In this document: positions 1 through 9,643 of the stretch, one piece after another | Position numbering within the stretch: position 1 is the stretch's first letter | How the letters are laid out: every line of letters begins with the position of its first letter | Assembly (NCBI RefSeq): GCF_001426645.1 | Contig: NZ_LMEX01000003.1 | Span: 221,449 to 285,448, forward strand | DNA from: Rhodanobacter sp. Root480 | Lineage (GTDB): Bacteria > Pseudomonadota > Gammaproteobacteria > Xanthomonadales > Rhodanobacteraceae | DNA length: 64,000 nt | Reading direction: 5' to 3' | Program-made: the position numbers and the translations under genes | Notes under the pieces: model-generated | Seen by the model: only the letters and a program-made list of their open reading frames with translations | Told to the model about the DNA's origin: nothing | Database searches by the model: none

Positions 1-2
1 AA

Positions 3-1913
3 GCCTTGCTGGCCTCGGCGCGGGCGGTGGCGCGCAGCCTGGCGGTCACCGGCGCGGTGCAGGCGCAAGGCGACGCGGGCTGGTACGTGCAGACCGCGGT
101 CAACCCGATCACCGTGGACGGTTACGCCGACGACTGGGCGCCGCTGACGCCGTGGCGTCAGCCGCTCAATCCGGGTCGCGGGACCGACGGCAGTCTGTTG
201 CTGGCGCGCGATGGTGACGGCTTGTACCTGTACGCGCAGGTCAGCGACACCCAACGCACGCGCGCCGACGCAGGCGACGCGAACGCGCTGGCCGCCGATC
301 ACCTGATCCTCGCGCTGGCCAACGACGCCGGGCAACAACGCTATCTGCTGGCCAGTGCGGCGCCGGGTGCCGTCGTGGCCCAACTGCTCGATCCGCCGGT
401 ACCCGGGTTGCCCGACCAGCTTGCGGCGCAATGGCAGGAGGACGGCAGCGGCTTCCGGGTGGAACTGCGCCTGCCGGCCACGCTGCCGTTGCGCGGCTTG
501 GGCGTGGGTGCCTACGTCGCCGCCACCGGTGGCGACCGCATGGCGGCCCCGGTGCGACCGTTGCTGGGCTACTCGGAGGCGCTGTCGGCCGAACTGGCGC
601 AGTTGGCGCCGGACCGCGTGCAGGCACGCGTGTTGGCACCGGGCGGCTGGTTGCTGGCACGCAGCGGTGGGCTGAATACCCGCCCCGGCGTGGATGCCCA
701 GCCCGGCTGGTTCGCCTCGCTGGTCTATCGCTCGCTGCTGGCAGCGCGGCTGGAAGATGCGGATCTGTGGTCGCAGGACGTGCCGCGGCTGGCAACCGGT
801 GAAGTGGCCACCGCGGCCTCGGGCCATCCCGCCAGCGTGTGGCGCGCCGGTGAGGAGCGCGGCAGCGTGGTGCTGTCGGCGGCCGTGCCGATCGTTCGCG
901 ATGGCCGGATCGACGGCGTGCTGCTGCTGGAACAGGCCAGCCGCGCGGTGCCGCTGCTGGCCAATCGCGCGCTGCTGGGCCTGCTGCTGACCAGTGTCGG
1001 CGTGCTGCTGCTGGCGGGCGCGATCCTGCTGGCCTTCGCCACCCGCCTCAGCGTGCGCCTGGCTCGCTTGCGCAATGCGGCCGAACGGGCGCAGTTGAAC
1101 GATGGACAGCTGGACGGCCAAACCCAGCGCATCACCTTCCCGATGAGCGACGCGCGCGACGAGATCGGCGACCTGGCCCGCAGCTTCGAGAAGCTGTTCG
1201 ACGTGGTGGGTGGCTACACCGATTACCTGCGCACGTTGGCGTCGAAGCTGTCGCACGAGTTGAACACGCCGCTGGCCATCGTGAAGTCCTCGCTGGACAA
1301 CCTCGAACATGCCCAGCTCCCCGCCGAGGCGCAGCCATACCTTGCCCGCGCCCGCGACGGTGCCGCCCGGCTGGGCGCGCTGGTGCGTGCGATGGGCGAG
1401 GCCAGCCGCATGGAACGCGCGATTACCGCCGCCGAGGCGGAGGATGTGGACCTGCGCGATGTAGTGCGCGGTTGCGCCGATGCCTACCGCGCGCTGGCCG
1501 GCACGCGCCGCCTCGACTGCGTGCTGCCGGAGGCACCGCTGCCCATGCACTGCGCGCCCGAGCTGATCGCCCAGGCACTGGACAAGCTGTTCGACAACGC
1601 GCTGTCGTTCACCCCGGAAGATGGCTGGTTGCGGCTCAGCCTGCGCCCGCTCGACGACGGCGCCGAGATCGAGCTGGCCAACCAGGGCGCGCCGTTGCCG
1701 GCGGCGATGCAGGGCCGTCTGTTCGACTCGCTGGTGAGCCTGCGCGACAAGGCCGTCCCCGGCGACGCGCCGCATCTCGGTCTGGGCCTGTACGTGGTGC
1801 GGCTGGTGGCCGAGCGCCACGGCGGCAGCGCCAGCGCGCGCAATCTCGACGACGGCAGCGGCGTGGCCTTCAGCCTGCGGCTGCGGCACATGCCGCGGCA
1901 GCGGCTGGCTTGA
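3..1913 (+). CDS. Sensor histidine kinase, dedicated-sortase-system type (5' end outside window)
   Basis: Membrane-bound sensor kinase of a two-component system, truncated at the window edge; the frame is open to the first base, so the true start lies upstream. About 635 residues are visible. The N-terminal half is extracytoplasmic with a CBM9-like stretch (VDGYADDW near residue 40), followed by a membrane helix around residues 322-348, a HAMP-like linker, the phospho-acceptor motif SHELNTPL (His417) and an ATPase domain with N-box Asn531 and a G box reading NQG instead of the usual D-x-G. From memory this layout and the NQG variant match the proteobacterial dedicated sortase system kinase family (TIGR03785). 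The response regulator and sortase expected for that family are not in the window and may lie upstream. The kinase call is secure; the subfamily is probable. Confidence 0.85.
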   Translation, partial: ALLASARAVARSLAVTGAVQAQGDAGWYVQTAVNPITVDGYADDWAPLTPWRQPLNPGRGTDGSLLLARDGDGLYLYAQVSDTQRTRADAGDANALAADHLILALANDAGQQRYLLASAAPGAVVAQLLDPPVPGLPDQLAAQWQEDGSGFRVELRLPATLPLRGLGVGAYVAATGGDRMAAPVRPLLGYSEALSAELAQLAPDRVQARVLAPGGWLLARSGGLNTRPGVDAQPGWFASLVYRSLLAARLEDADLWSQDVPRLATGEVATAASGHPASVWRAGEERGSVVLSAAVPIVRDGRIDGVLLLEQASRAVPLLANRALLGLLLTSVGVLLLAGAILLAFATRLSVRLARLRNAAERAQLNDGQLDGQTQRITFPMSDARDEIGDLARSFEKLFDVVGGYTDYLRTLASKLSHELNTPLAIVKSSLDNLEHAQLPAEAQPYLARARDGAARLGALVRAMGEASRMERAITAAEAEDVDLRDVVRGCADAYRALAGTRRLDCVLPEAPLPMHCAPELIAQALDKLFDNALSFTPEDGWLRLSLRPLDDGAEIELANQGAPLPAAMQGRLFDSLVSLRDKAVPGDAPHLGLGLYVVRLVAERHGGSASARNLDDGSGVAFSLRLRHMPRQRLA

Positions 1914-1923
1914 GATCGCTCTG

Positions 1924-2031
1924 CCCCTCCCCCTGTGCGCAGGGGGAGGTTGGGAGGGGGTGCTCGGGGCTGGCGAGAAGATCAAGAGCGAACCCCTCCC
2001 CAGCCCTCCCCTGCATTGCAGGGGAGGGGGC
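1924..2031. repeat. Inverted pair of REP-like palindromes between kinase gene and trpE
   Basis: Two GC-rich palindromic units in opposite orientation. The first has the stem CCTCCCCCTG / CAGGGGGAGG followed by TTGGGAGGGGGT. The second carries ACCCCTCCCCAGCCCTC before the stem CCCTCCCCTG / CAGGGGAGGG. A convergent pair like this is the arrangement of bacterial interspersed mosaic elements (BIME). It sits 11 bases after the kinase stop and could protect or end that transcript. Confidence 0.75.
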
Positions 2032-2107
2032 AAAGCGCCCGATTCGCGGGATGTTTGCGACTGCCCCTACAATGGCCGTTCCCCGTTTGGCCATCCGGAT
2101 CATCCAC

Positions 2108-3583
2108 GTGATTTCCCGAGACGAGTTCGACGCGCTGGCTGCCCAAGGGCATACGCGCATACCGCTGGTGCGCGAGGTGTTTTCCGACCTCGACACGCCG
2201 CTGTCGGTGTACCTGAAACTGGCCGACGGCCCGTACACCTTCCTGTTCGAATCGGTCGAGGGCGGCGCCACCTGGGGACGCTATTCGATCATCGGCCTGC
2301 CGGCGAAACGCGTGTACCGCCTGCGCGGCCACGAGCTGGAAGTGGAGGATTCGGGTGAGGTCACCGAACGCCGCCACCTCGATGACCCGCTGGGCGAGAT
2401 CGAGAAACTGCGCGCGCAGTACGACGTGCCGCGGCTGCCGCAGCTGCCCGCGTTCTCCGGTGGCCTGGTCGGCTATTTCGGCTTCGAGACGATCGGCTAC
2501 ATCGAGCCCCGGCTCGCCCGGTGGGACCGCGCCGACGAGCTGGGCACGCCCGACGTGCTGCTGATGCTGGCCGAGGAAGTGGCCGTGTTCGACAACCTCA
2601 AGGGCCGGCTGTACCTGATCGTGCACGCCGATCCATCGCAGCCGCAGGCCTATGCCGAGGCGCAGCGCCGGCTCGACGCGCTGGTCTACCGGCTGCGTCA
2701 GGGCGGCGCCTCGTACCCGCAGTTGGCGCAGTCGGTGGCGCTGGACGAGGGCGATTTCAAATCCTCGTTCACCCGCGAGGAGTTCGAGGCGATGGTGGAG
2801 AAGGCGAAGGAATACATCCGCGCCGGCGACATCTTCCAGGTGGTGCCGTCGCAGCGGCTCAGCATCGGTTTCAATGCGCGGCCGGTGGACGTCTATCGCG
2901 CGCTGCGTGCATTGAATCCCTCGCCGTACATGTATTTCGTGGACCTGGGCGCCACCCAGATCGTCGGCTCCTCGCCGGAGATCCTGGCCCGGCTGAAGGA
3001 CGGCAAGGTGCTGGTGCGCCCGCTGGCCGGCACGCGCAAGCGCGGCGCCACCGAGGAGGAGGACCAGGCGCTGGAAGCCGAGCTGCTGGCCGACCCGAAG
3101 GAGCGCGCCGAGCACGTGATGCTGATCGACCTGGGCCGCAACGACATCGGCCGCATCAGCGAAACCGGCAGCGTGGAAGTCAGCGACTCGTTCGCGATCG
3201 AGCGCTACTCGCACGTGATGCACATCGTGTCGCAGGTGCAGGGCACCGCGCGCGCCGGCCTCAGCTACATGGACGTGCTGAAAGCCACGTTCCCCGCCGG
3301 CACGCTCAGCGGCGCGCCGAAGATCCGCGCGCTGGAAATCATCCAGGAGCTGGAGCCGTACAAGCGCAACATCTACGCCGGCGCGATCGGCTGGATCGGC
3401 TGGTGGGGCGACGCCGACACCGCCATCGCCATCCGTACCGCGGTGATCCAGGATGGCCGCCTGCACGTGCAAGCCGGTGCCGGTATCGTCTACGACTCCG
3501 ACCCCGCCGCCGAGTGGGAGGAGACGATGAACAAGGGCCGCGCGCTGTTCCGCGCCGTGGCGCAGGCGGCCAAGGGTCTGTAA
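2108..3583 (+). CDS. trpE: Anthranilate synthase component I
   Basis: Converts chorismate to anthranilate in the first committed step of tryptophan synthesis, with TrpG supplying ammonia. The 491-residue product has the family's usual length. It carries an LFES motif near residue 40, matching the LLES tryptophan-feedback site, and a C-terminal chorismate-binding domain with GTRKRG, DLGRNDIGR and the TFPAGTLSGAPKIRA signature. The GTG at 2108 is preferred because the product then begins ISRDEFDALAAQGHTRIPLVRE, as Xanthomonas TrpE does; in-frame ATGs at 2051 and 2072 would add unmatched residues. A TACAAT box at 2068-2073 could be the -10 element but has no convincing -35. The glutaminase subunit gene trpG is 35 kb downstream, so the two subunits are encoded apart. 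Confidence 0.96.
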   Translation: MISRDEFDALAAQGHTRIPLVREVFSDLDTPLSVYLKLADGPYTFLFESVEGGATWGRYSIIGLPAKRVYRLRGHELEVEDSGEVTERRHLDDPLGEIEKLRAQYDVPRLPQLPAFSGGLVGYFGFETIGYIEPRLARWDRADELGTPDVLLMLAEEVAVFDNLKGRLYLIVHADPSQPQAYAEAQRRLDALVYRLRQGGASYPQLAQSVALDEGDFKSSFTREEFEAMVEKAKEYIRAGDIFQVVPSQRLSIGFNARPVDVYRALRALNPSPYMYFVDLGATQIVGSSPEILARLKDGKVLVRPLAGTRKRGATEEEDQALEAELLADPKERAEHVMLIDLGRNDIGRISETGSVEVSDSFAIERYSHVMHIVSQVQGTARAGLSYMDVLKATFPAGTLSGAPKIRALEIIQELEPYKRNIYAGAIGWIGWWGDADTAIAIRTAVIQDGRLHVQAGAGIVYDSDPAAEWEETMNKGRALFRAVAQAAKGL

Positions 3584-3648
3584 GGCCACATATCGAACGC
3601 GAAACATGGCAGTCACTGACTGCGGAAACCATCGAAGGGGAGCCAAGC

Positions 3649-6315
3649 ATGCGTATCTGGACAGGAATCTCGGCCGTCGTCGCATTGGCGGCACTGGCTC
3701 CACTCACGGTGGCGGCACAAGCGGCACCTGCCGCCAGCCAGACCGCCACCGACGCGGCCACCGCGAAGGCCGAGGCGCTGGTGGCGCGGATGACGCTGGC
3801 CGAAAAACTGCCGCAGCTGCTCAACGTGGCGCCGGCCATCCCGCGGCTGGGCATCCCGCGCTACAACTGGTGGACCGAATCGCTGCACGGCGCGCTGGGC
3901 ACGTTGCCCACCACCAACTTCCCCGAGCCGATCGGGCTGGGCGCCAGCTTCGATGCGCCGCTGGTCAAGCGCGTTGCCGCGGCGATCAGCACCGAAGTGC
4001 GCGGGCTGCACACGCTGGCGCGCCAGACGGGGCGACTGGGCCGCATCGGCACCGGGCTCGACACCTGGTCGCCCAACCTCAACATCTTCCGCGACCCCCG
4101 CTGGGGCCGCGGCCAGGAAACCTATGGCGAGGACCCGTTCCTCACCGCGCGCATGGGCGTCGCCTTCGTCGAAGGCATGCAGGGGCCCAATCCGGATCGG
4201 CCGGAGGTCATCGCCACGCCCAAGCATTTCGCCGTGCACAACGGGCCCGAGTCGACCCGCCACGAGGCCAACGTCTTCGTGTCGAAACACGACCTGGTCG
4301 ACACCTACCTGCCGGCCTTCCGCGCGGCGATCACCGAGGCCAAGGCCGGCTCGATCATGTGCGCCTACAACCGCATCGACGGCCAGCCCGCCTGCGCCAA
4401 CGACATGCTGTTGAAGCATTACCTGCGCGGCGCGTGGGGTTTCACCGGCTACGTGGTGTCCGACTGCGATGCGGTGAAGGACATCAGCGACCACCATCAT
4501 TACGCGCCCGATGGCGCCACCGCCGTCGCCGCCGCGGTGCGGGCGGGGGTCGACAACGAATGCAACGGCGCGACCTTGTCCGATACCGCGGGGCTGGAGG
4601 ATCGCTACAGCGAGGCGCTGCAGCGTGACCTGATCTCGGTGGCCGACATCGACCGCGCGCTGGTGCGCCTGTTCGCGGCGCGCTACCGCGTGGGCGACCT
4701 GGCCGGCCTGCCCGGCACGGCGCCGGCGGTGCCGCCGTCGGCCATCGGCAGCGCGGCGAACAGCCAGCTGGCGCTGGATGCCGCGCAAAAGACCCTGGTG
4801 CTGCTGAAGAACGACGGCGTGCTGCCGCTCAAGACCGGCGTGAAGGTGGCCGTGATCGGCCCGCTGGGCGACGCCACGCGCGTGCTGCGCGGCAACTATT
4901 CGTCGCCGCTCAGCGGCACGCCGATCTCGGTGCTGGACGGCCTGCGGCAGGTGCTGGCCGCGGGCCAGGTCACCCTGGTGCCGTTCGGGCCGTCGATCAC
5001 CGATGGTGACCGCGTGCCCACCGCCGTGCTGCAAACGCCCGATGGCAAGCCCGGGCTGCTGGCGCGCTACTACAACCCGGTGACGCCGCCGCCGGCCAAG
5101 TTCGACGCCGCCGACATGGCCAAGCAACTCGCCGCCATCCGTTACCAGGCCAAGCCGGTGGTCAGCCGCATCGAGCCCGACGTGGGCCAGCGCGATCTCG
5201 ACCTGGCCAAGGTCAACCACCATCACCGCACCGTGTGGACCGGCTTCCTGGTGCCCACGGAAAGCGGTACCTACCGGCTCGGCCTGTCCGGCTCACTCGG
5301 CACCATGACGTTCGACGGCGCGGCCTTCATCGATCGCACCAAGTCGCGCTGGAACGATCTGGCGACGATGAAGACGGTGACGCTGGAGCGCGGCCACCGT
5401 TATCCCGTCACCGTCGATGCGACTGGTGGCGTCGACCTGGCGTGGAAGCGCATCTCCACTACGCCGGAAGCCGATCTCGATCGCGCCGCGGCGCAGGCCG
5501 ACGTGCTGGTGGCCGTGGTCGGCCTCACCTCCGACCTCGAGGCCGAGGAAACCGGCGTCACCGTGCCCGGCTTCGCCGGCGGCGACAAGACCACGCTGGA
5601 CCTGCCGGCCGACCAGATCGCCATGCTCAAGCAGGCCAAGGCCACCGGCAAACCGTTGGTCGTGGTGGCCATGAACGGCAGCCCGATCGACCTGGCGTGG
5701 AGCAAGCAGAACGCCGCGGCGATTCTCGAAGCGTGGTATCCGGGCCAGTCCGGCGGCCTGGCCGTCGCCAACGTGCTCAGCGGCAAGACCGATCCGGGCG
5801 GGCGCCTGCCGCTGACCTTCTACCGCAGCGTGGCCGACTTGCCGCCGTTCGGCGATTACCGCATGGAAGGCCGTACCTACCGCTACTTCAAGGGCGAGCC
5901 GGTCTATCCGTTCGGCTTCGGCCTCAGCTACACCGAGTTCACCTACGGGCCACTCAACGTGACGCCAGCAGCCGGTGGCGCCGCCAACGGCCTGCACGTG
6001 TCCACCGTGGTGACCAACGCCGGCCAGCGCGAAGGTGGCGACGTGGCACAGCTCTACCTGCGTTTCCCGGCGATCCCGGGTGCGCCGCAGGTGGCGTTGC
6101 GCGGCTTCCAGCGCGTGGCGTTGAAACCCGGCGAAACGCGCACCGTCAGCTTCGACCTCTCGCCACGCGACCTCAGCGCGGTCACCGCCGACGGCCAGCG
6201 CGAGGTGATGCAGGGCGATTACACCGTCAGCGTGGGTTCGGGCCAGCCCGATACCGGCGTGGCGACGCGCGAGGCGCGTTTCTCGGTGGATCGGGCGATT
6301 GTGATGCCCGACTGA
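3649..6315 (+). CDS. Secreted GH3 beta-xylosidase/beta-glucosidase with PA14 insert
   Basis: Exo-acting glycoside hydrolase family 3 enzyme, 888 residues, probably releasing xylose or glucose from oligosaccharides in the periplasm or outside. A signal peptide covers about residues 1-24. The N-terminal TIM barrel contains the nucleophile motif VVSDCDA (Asp272). A PA14 domain, a carbohydrate-binding insert known in this family, spans roughly residues 465-600 inside the second domain (GLLARYYNP onward), and a fibronectin-III-like domain closes the protein. The ATG at 3649 has a good ribosome site (AAGGGGAG). It is the first gene of an operon with the GH51 enzyme 44 bases downstream, so xylan oligosaccharides are the likelier substrate; the sequence does not settle xylosidase against glucosidase. 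Confidence 0.9.
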   Translation: MRIWTGISAVVALAALAPLTVAAQAAPAASQTATDAATAKAEALVARMTLAEKLPQLLNVAPAIPRLGIPRYNWWTESLHGALGTLPTTNFPEPIGLGASFDAPLVKRVAAAISTEVRGLHTLARQTGRLGRIGTGLDTWSPNLNIFRDPRWGRGQETYGEDPFLTARMGVAFVEGMQGPNPDRPEVIATPKHFAVHNGPESTRHEANVFVSKHDLVDTYLPAFRAAITEAKAGSIMCAYNRIDGQPACANDMLLKHYLRGAWGFTGYVVSDCDAVKDISDHHHYAPDGATAVAAAVRAGVDNECNGATLSDTAGLEDRYSEALQRDLISVADIDRALVRLFAARYRVGDLAGLPGTAPAVPPSAIGSAANSQLALDAAQKTLVLLKNDGVLPLKTGVKVAVIGPLGDATRVLRGNYSSPLSGTPISVLDGLRQVLAAGQVTLVPFGPSITDGDRVPTAVLQTPDGKPGLLARYYNPVTPPPAKFDAADMAKQLAAIRYQAKPVVSRIEPDVGQRDLDLAKVNHHHRTVWTGFLVPTESGTYRLGLSGSLGTMTFDGAAFIDRTKSRWNDLATMKTVTLERGHRYPVTVDATGGVDLAWKRISTTPEADLDRAAAQADVLVAVVGLTSDLEAEETGVTVPGFAGGDKTTLDLPADQIAMLKQAKATGKPLVVVAMNGSPIDLAWSKQNAAAILEAWYPGQSGGLAVANVLSGKTDPGGRLPLTFYRSVADLPPFGDYRMEGRTYRYFKGEPVYPFGFGLSYTEFTYGPLNVTPAAGGAANGLHVSTVVTNAGQREGGDVAQLYLRFPAIPGAPQVALRGFQRVALKPGETRTVSFDLSPRDLSAVTADGQREVMQGDYTVSVGSGQPDTGVATREARFSVDRAIVMPD

Positions 6316-6359
6316 CAACGGCCGCGGCGCGGCGCTGACAAGACATCGAAGGGGAAGGG

Positions 6360-8450
6360 ATGATGCGGAAGTTTCGAATCGGGATGCTGTTTGCGGCCTG
6401 CGCGGTCGCCATGCTGCCACTCGGCGCCGCCGCTGCCGAGGCGGCGGCCGTGCAGGCACAGATCCATGTTGACCGGCAGCACCAGCCGGTGTCGCGCTAC
6501 GAATACGGCATGTTCATCGAGCCGATCGGCAGCCTGGTGGCGCGCTCCTTGTGGGCCGAAATGCTCGACGACCGCAAGTTCTATTTCCCCGTGGTGGATG
6601 CCGCGCACGATCCCGTGCAGCCGCCGAGACTCGATGGACCGCCGCTGCCGCCGCTGCGCAAGTGGCGGCCGATCGGCGACGTCGCGGCGGTGACGATGGC
6701 CAGCGACCATCCCTACGTCGGCGCGCAGGACGTGGTGGTGGCGCTGGATGGCTCGCACGTCCGCGGCATCGGCCAGGGCGGCCTCGGCGTGGCCAAGGGC
6801 AAGTCCTATGACGGCCACATCGTTTTCAGCGGCACGCCCGGCGCGGTCGTTTCGGTCACGCTGGCGTGGGGCGATGGCGCCCGCCAGCAGCAGACGGTGA
6901 AGCTGCCTGCGGCGACCTCGTCGTGGCAGACGGTGCCGCTGCATTACGTGGCCGGCCGCCGGACGGATGATGCGAAGTTCACCATCACCGGCACCGGTAC
7001 GGGCCACTTCCGCGTCGGCGTGGTGTCGCTGATGCCGGCGGACAACATCGACGGCTGGCGCGCCGATACGGTGGCGATCCTGAAGACGCTCAACTCCGGA
7101 TTCTGGCGGCTGCCCGGCGGCAATTTCCTGTCGAACTGGGACTGGCACGAGGCGATCGGTCCGCGCGACCTGCGCCCGCCGATGTACGACCGGGCCTGGA
7201 GCGCGATGCAGGCCAACGACTTCGGCATGGACGAGTGGATGACGCTCACCCGGCTGATCGGCGTCGAGCCCTACGTGACCGTCAACGCCGGGCTGGGCGA
7301 CGCCCATTCGGCAGCGGACGAGGTGGAATACCTCAATGGCCCGGCGAGCAGTGAATGGGGCGCCAAACGCGCCGCCCACGGCCACCCAGAACCCTACGGC
7401 GTGCGCTACTGGAACATCGGCAACGAGCCGTATGGCTGGTGGCAGATCGGCCGCACCACGCTCGACTACTTCATGCAGAAGCACAACCGCTTTGCGGCAG
7501 CGATGCGCGCAGTCGACCCGTCGATCATCCTGATCGGATCGGGCGCGATGCCCGACCAGCTGCATCCGCGCGAGGCCAAGGAGAACGCCTCGCTGGCCAG
7601 CATCCAGCACAAGTTCGGCACCGAGGAAGACTGGACCGGCGGCCTGCTGCGCGAGGCTTGGGGCAACTTCGACGGCATCAGCGAGCACTGGTACGACCGC
7701 GCCGAACAGCGCCCTGATGCACCGCCCGCCGACGAGCTGCTGGAGTTTGCCCGCGCGCCGTCCAACCAGGTGCGCATGAAGGCCGAGGAGTGGCGCATCT
7801 ACCAGCAGCGCTTCCCGAAGATGAAGTCGGCGAACACCTTCCTGTCGATCGACGAGTACGCGTACATCGGCGCCAAGCCGAACCTGAAGCTGTCGCTGGC
7901 CTACTCGATGGTGATGCAGGAAATGCTGCGCCATTCCGATTTCCTGCGCATGGCCGCGTTCACCACGGGCTCGTCCACGATGGACATCACGCCCACCGCG
8001 TCCACGCTCAACGCCACCGGCATGGTGTTCAAGCTTTATGGCGAGCACTTCGGCGAAGGCATGATCCCGCTCGATCTCAGTGGCAACGCGCCCCAGCCCG
8101 CTCCGAAGTATCCGGTGGGTTTCGACCACCCCAAGGTCAATGCGGGCAGCCCCACCTATCCGCTGGACATGGTCGCCGCGCTGACGCCCGACCGCCGCAC
8201 GCTGACCATCGCCGTGGTCAATGCCACGCACAAGCCGCAGCCGGTGTCGATCGCGATCGACGGCGCCCGCACCATCGGCAAGGGCACCCTGTGGCGCCTG
8301 AGCGGCGCCAGCCTGACCGCGGAAAACAAGGTCGGCGCGGCGCCCGGCGTGACGATCAAACAATCGAGCGTGCCCGCGCTGGGTACGAAGCTGGTGGTGC
8401 CGGCCATCTCCACCGCGATCTACGAATTTCCGCTGGAGGGTGACCGATGA
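6360..8450 (+). CDS. Secreted GH51 alpha-L-arabinofuranosidase
   Basis: Removes terminal alpha-L-arabinofuranosyl groups from arabinoxylan or arabinan. The 696-residue product has a signal peptide (about residues 1-26), a carbohydrate-binding-like region, the catalytic TIM barrel and the C-terminal beta domain of clan GH-A. The acid/base Glu356 lies in WNIGNEPYG and the nucleophile Glu499 in SIDEYAYIG. Many GH51 enzymes are cytoplasmic, so the signal peptide is notable. Two ATGs lie in tandem (6360 and 6363) behind AAGGGGAAGGG. Its stop overlaps the start of the esterase gene (ATGA), so the two are probably translationally coupled. Confidence 0.92.
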   Translation: MMRKFRIGMLFAACAVAMLPLGAAAAEAAAVQAQIHVDRQHQPVSRYEYGMFIEPIGSLVARSLWAEMLDDRKFYFPVVDAAHDPVQPPRLDGPPLPPLRKWRPIGDVAAVTMASDHPYVGAQDVVVALDGSHVRGIGQGGLGVAKGKSYDGHIVFSGTPGAVVSVTLAWGDGARQQQTVKLPAATSSWQTVPLHYVAGRRTDDAKFTITGTGTGHFRVGVVSLMPADNIDGWRADTVAILKTLNSGFWRLPGGNFLSNWDWHEAIGPRDLRPPMYDRAWSAMQANDFGMDEWMTLTRLIGVEPYVTVNAGLGDAHSAADEVEYLNGPASSEWGAKRAAHGHPEPYGVRYWNIGNEPYGWWQIGRTTLDYFMQKHNRFAAAMRAVDPSIILIGSGAMPDQLHPREAKENASLASIQHKFGTEEDWTGGLLREAWGNFDGISEHWYDRAEQRPDAPPADELLEFARAPSNQVRMKAEEWRIYQQRFPKMKSANTFLSIDEYAYIGAKPNLKLSLAYSMVMQEMLRHSDFLRMAAFTTGSSTMDITPTASTLNATGMVFKLYGEHFGEGMIPLDLSGNAPQPAPKYPVGFDHPKVNAGSPTYPLDMVAALTPDRRTLTIAVVNATHKPQPVSIAIDGARTIGKGTLWRLSGASLTAENKVGAAPGVTIKQSSVPALGTKLVVPAISTAIYEFPLEGDR

Positions 8451-9592
8451 TCGACCAAGCCATGAGCGAGACCCACTGCCGTGACCGGCACGCCGCGAGC
8501 GCGAGCCCATCCGGACGCATCAGGCGAGTGGTTGCCCTGGCCGGCGCGGCGCTGGTGTCGCTGGCGTTCTGGGGTGCACCGGTACAGGCGCAGGCACTGA
8601 ACAACAGCCCGCCGGCCGTGGCCGGGGCGAAGGCGGTGAAGGTCGAGCACATCAAGGTGCACGGCGCCTCGCTGGAGGGCAACCTGGAGCACGAGTCCGC
8701 CGACCGCGATGTGCTGGTGGTGCTGCCGCCCGGCTACGCCAGCCATCCGGATCGCCACTATCCGGTGGTCTATGCGCTGCACGGCTATTCGATCGGCGCC
8801 GAGCAGTGGACCAAGGAAATCCACGTTCCGCAGACCATCGAAAACGCGTTCGCCAAGGGCGCGCGTCCGATGATCGTGGTGCTGCCCGATTCGAAGACGG
8901 TCTTTGGCGGTTCGATGTATTCGGGCTCGCCCACCGTGGGTGATTTCGAGACCTTCATCCAGCATGACCTGGTCGCCTACATCGACGCCCACTACCGCAC
9001 GCTGCCCGATCGCCTGAGCCGCGGCCTGGTCGGCCATTCCATGGGCGGCTACGGCGCCACGCGCATCGGCATGAAGCACCCCGACGTGTTCGGCGCGCTG
9101 TACATCATGAGCCCGTGCTGCCTGTCGCCACGCACCGGCGACCAGCTCGACGCCAAGGCGCTGGCGTCGCTGGAATCGCTCAAATCCGCCGCCGACGCCA
9201 CCGACCTGCCGTTCATGGCGCGGGCCACGCTGGCCACCGCCGCGGCGTGGTCGCCCGACCCGGCCAAGCCGCCGTTCTATTTCGACCTGCCTACCAAAAA
9301 CGGGGAACTGCAGCCGGACGTGCTGGCTAAATGGACGGCCAATGCGCCGCTGGTTTTCATCGACCAGTACATCGGCAACCTGCGTCGCTATGGCGCGATC
9401 GCCATCGACGTGGGCGACCAGGACGGGCTGCGCTTCGACGCGCGCAAGCTGCACGAGGTGCTCGACAGCTACGGCATCAGCAACAGCTTCACGATCTATC
9501 CCGGCACCCACGTCAGCAACGTGGCCTTCCGCTTCCAGGACGAGGCGCTGCCGTTCTTCAGCAAGCATCTGAAGTTCGAGGCCACGCCGTAA
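8447..9592 (+). CDS. Secreted CE1-type esterase (feruloyl or acetyl-xylan esterase-like)
   Basis: Alpha/beta-hydrolase of the esterase D / CE1 family, 381 residues, with a long N-region and a hydrophobic signal segment around residues 27-45. The nucleophile elbow is GHSMGG with Ser198. A C-terminal GTH motif (residue about 350) supplies the probable catalytic His. The start overlaps the GH51 stop by four bases; a second ATG five codons later is possible. Sharing an operon with a beta-xylosidase and an arabinofuranosidase, it most likely removes ferulate or acetate from arabinoxylan. Members of this family also act on unrelated esters, so the substrate is inferred from context only. Confidence 0.8.
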   Translation: MIDQAMSETHCRDRHAASASPSGRIRRVVALAGAALVSLAFWGAPVQAQALNNSPPAVAGAKAVKVEHIKVHGASLEGNLEHESADRDVLVVLPPGYASHPDRHYPVVYALHGYSIGAEQWTKEIHVPQTIENAFAKGARPMIVVLPDSKTVFGGSMYSGSPTVGDFETFIQHDLVAYIDAHYRTLPDRLSRGLVGHSMGGYGATRIGMKHPDVFGALYIMSPCCLSPRTGDQLDAKALASLESLKSAADATDLPFMARATLATAAAWSPDPAKPPFYFDLPTKNGELQPDVLAKWTANAPLVFIDQYIGNLRRYGAIAIDVGDQDGLRFDARKLHEVLDSYGISNSFTIYPGTHVSNVAFRFQDEALPFFSKHLKFEATP

Positions 9593-9643
9593 CCGACCCG
9601 ACAGGCGGGCGTCATGCCCGCCGGAGGCGACGCCTGGTGAGGC

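Noticed and set aside
2068-2073. TACAAT as the trpE promoter -10 element
   Set aside because: No acceptable -35 sequence at 16-18 bases; mentioned only as a possibility in the trpE entry.
1982-3703. Long minus-strand frame (573 codons) opposite trpE
   Set aside because: High GC makes antisense frames stay open; the composition is Arg/His/Gln-rich with no family match, and trpE on the other strand is certain. The same holds for long frames opposite GH51 (6219-8510), the TonB receptor (25172-27055), the MFS gene (13974-15644) and the sugar porter (48585-51017).
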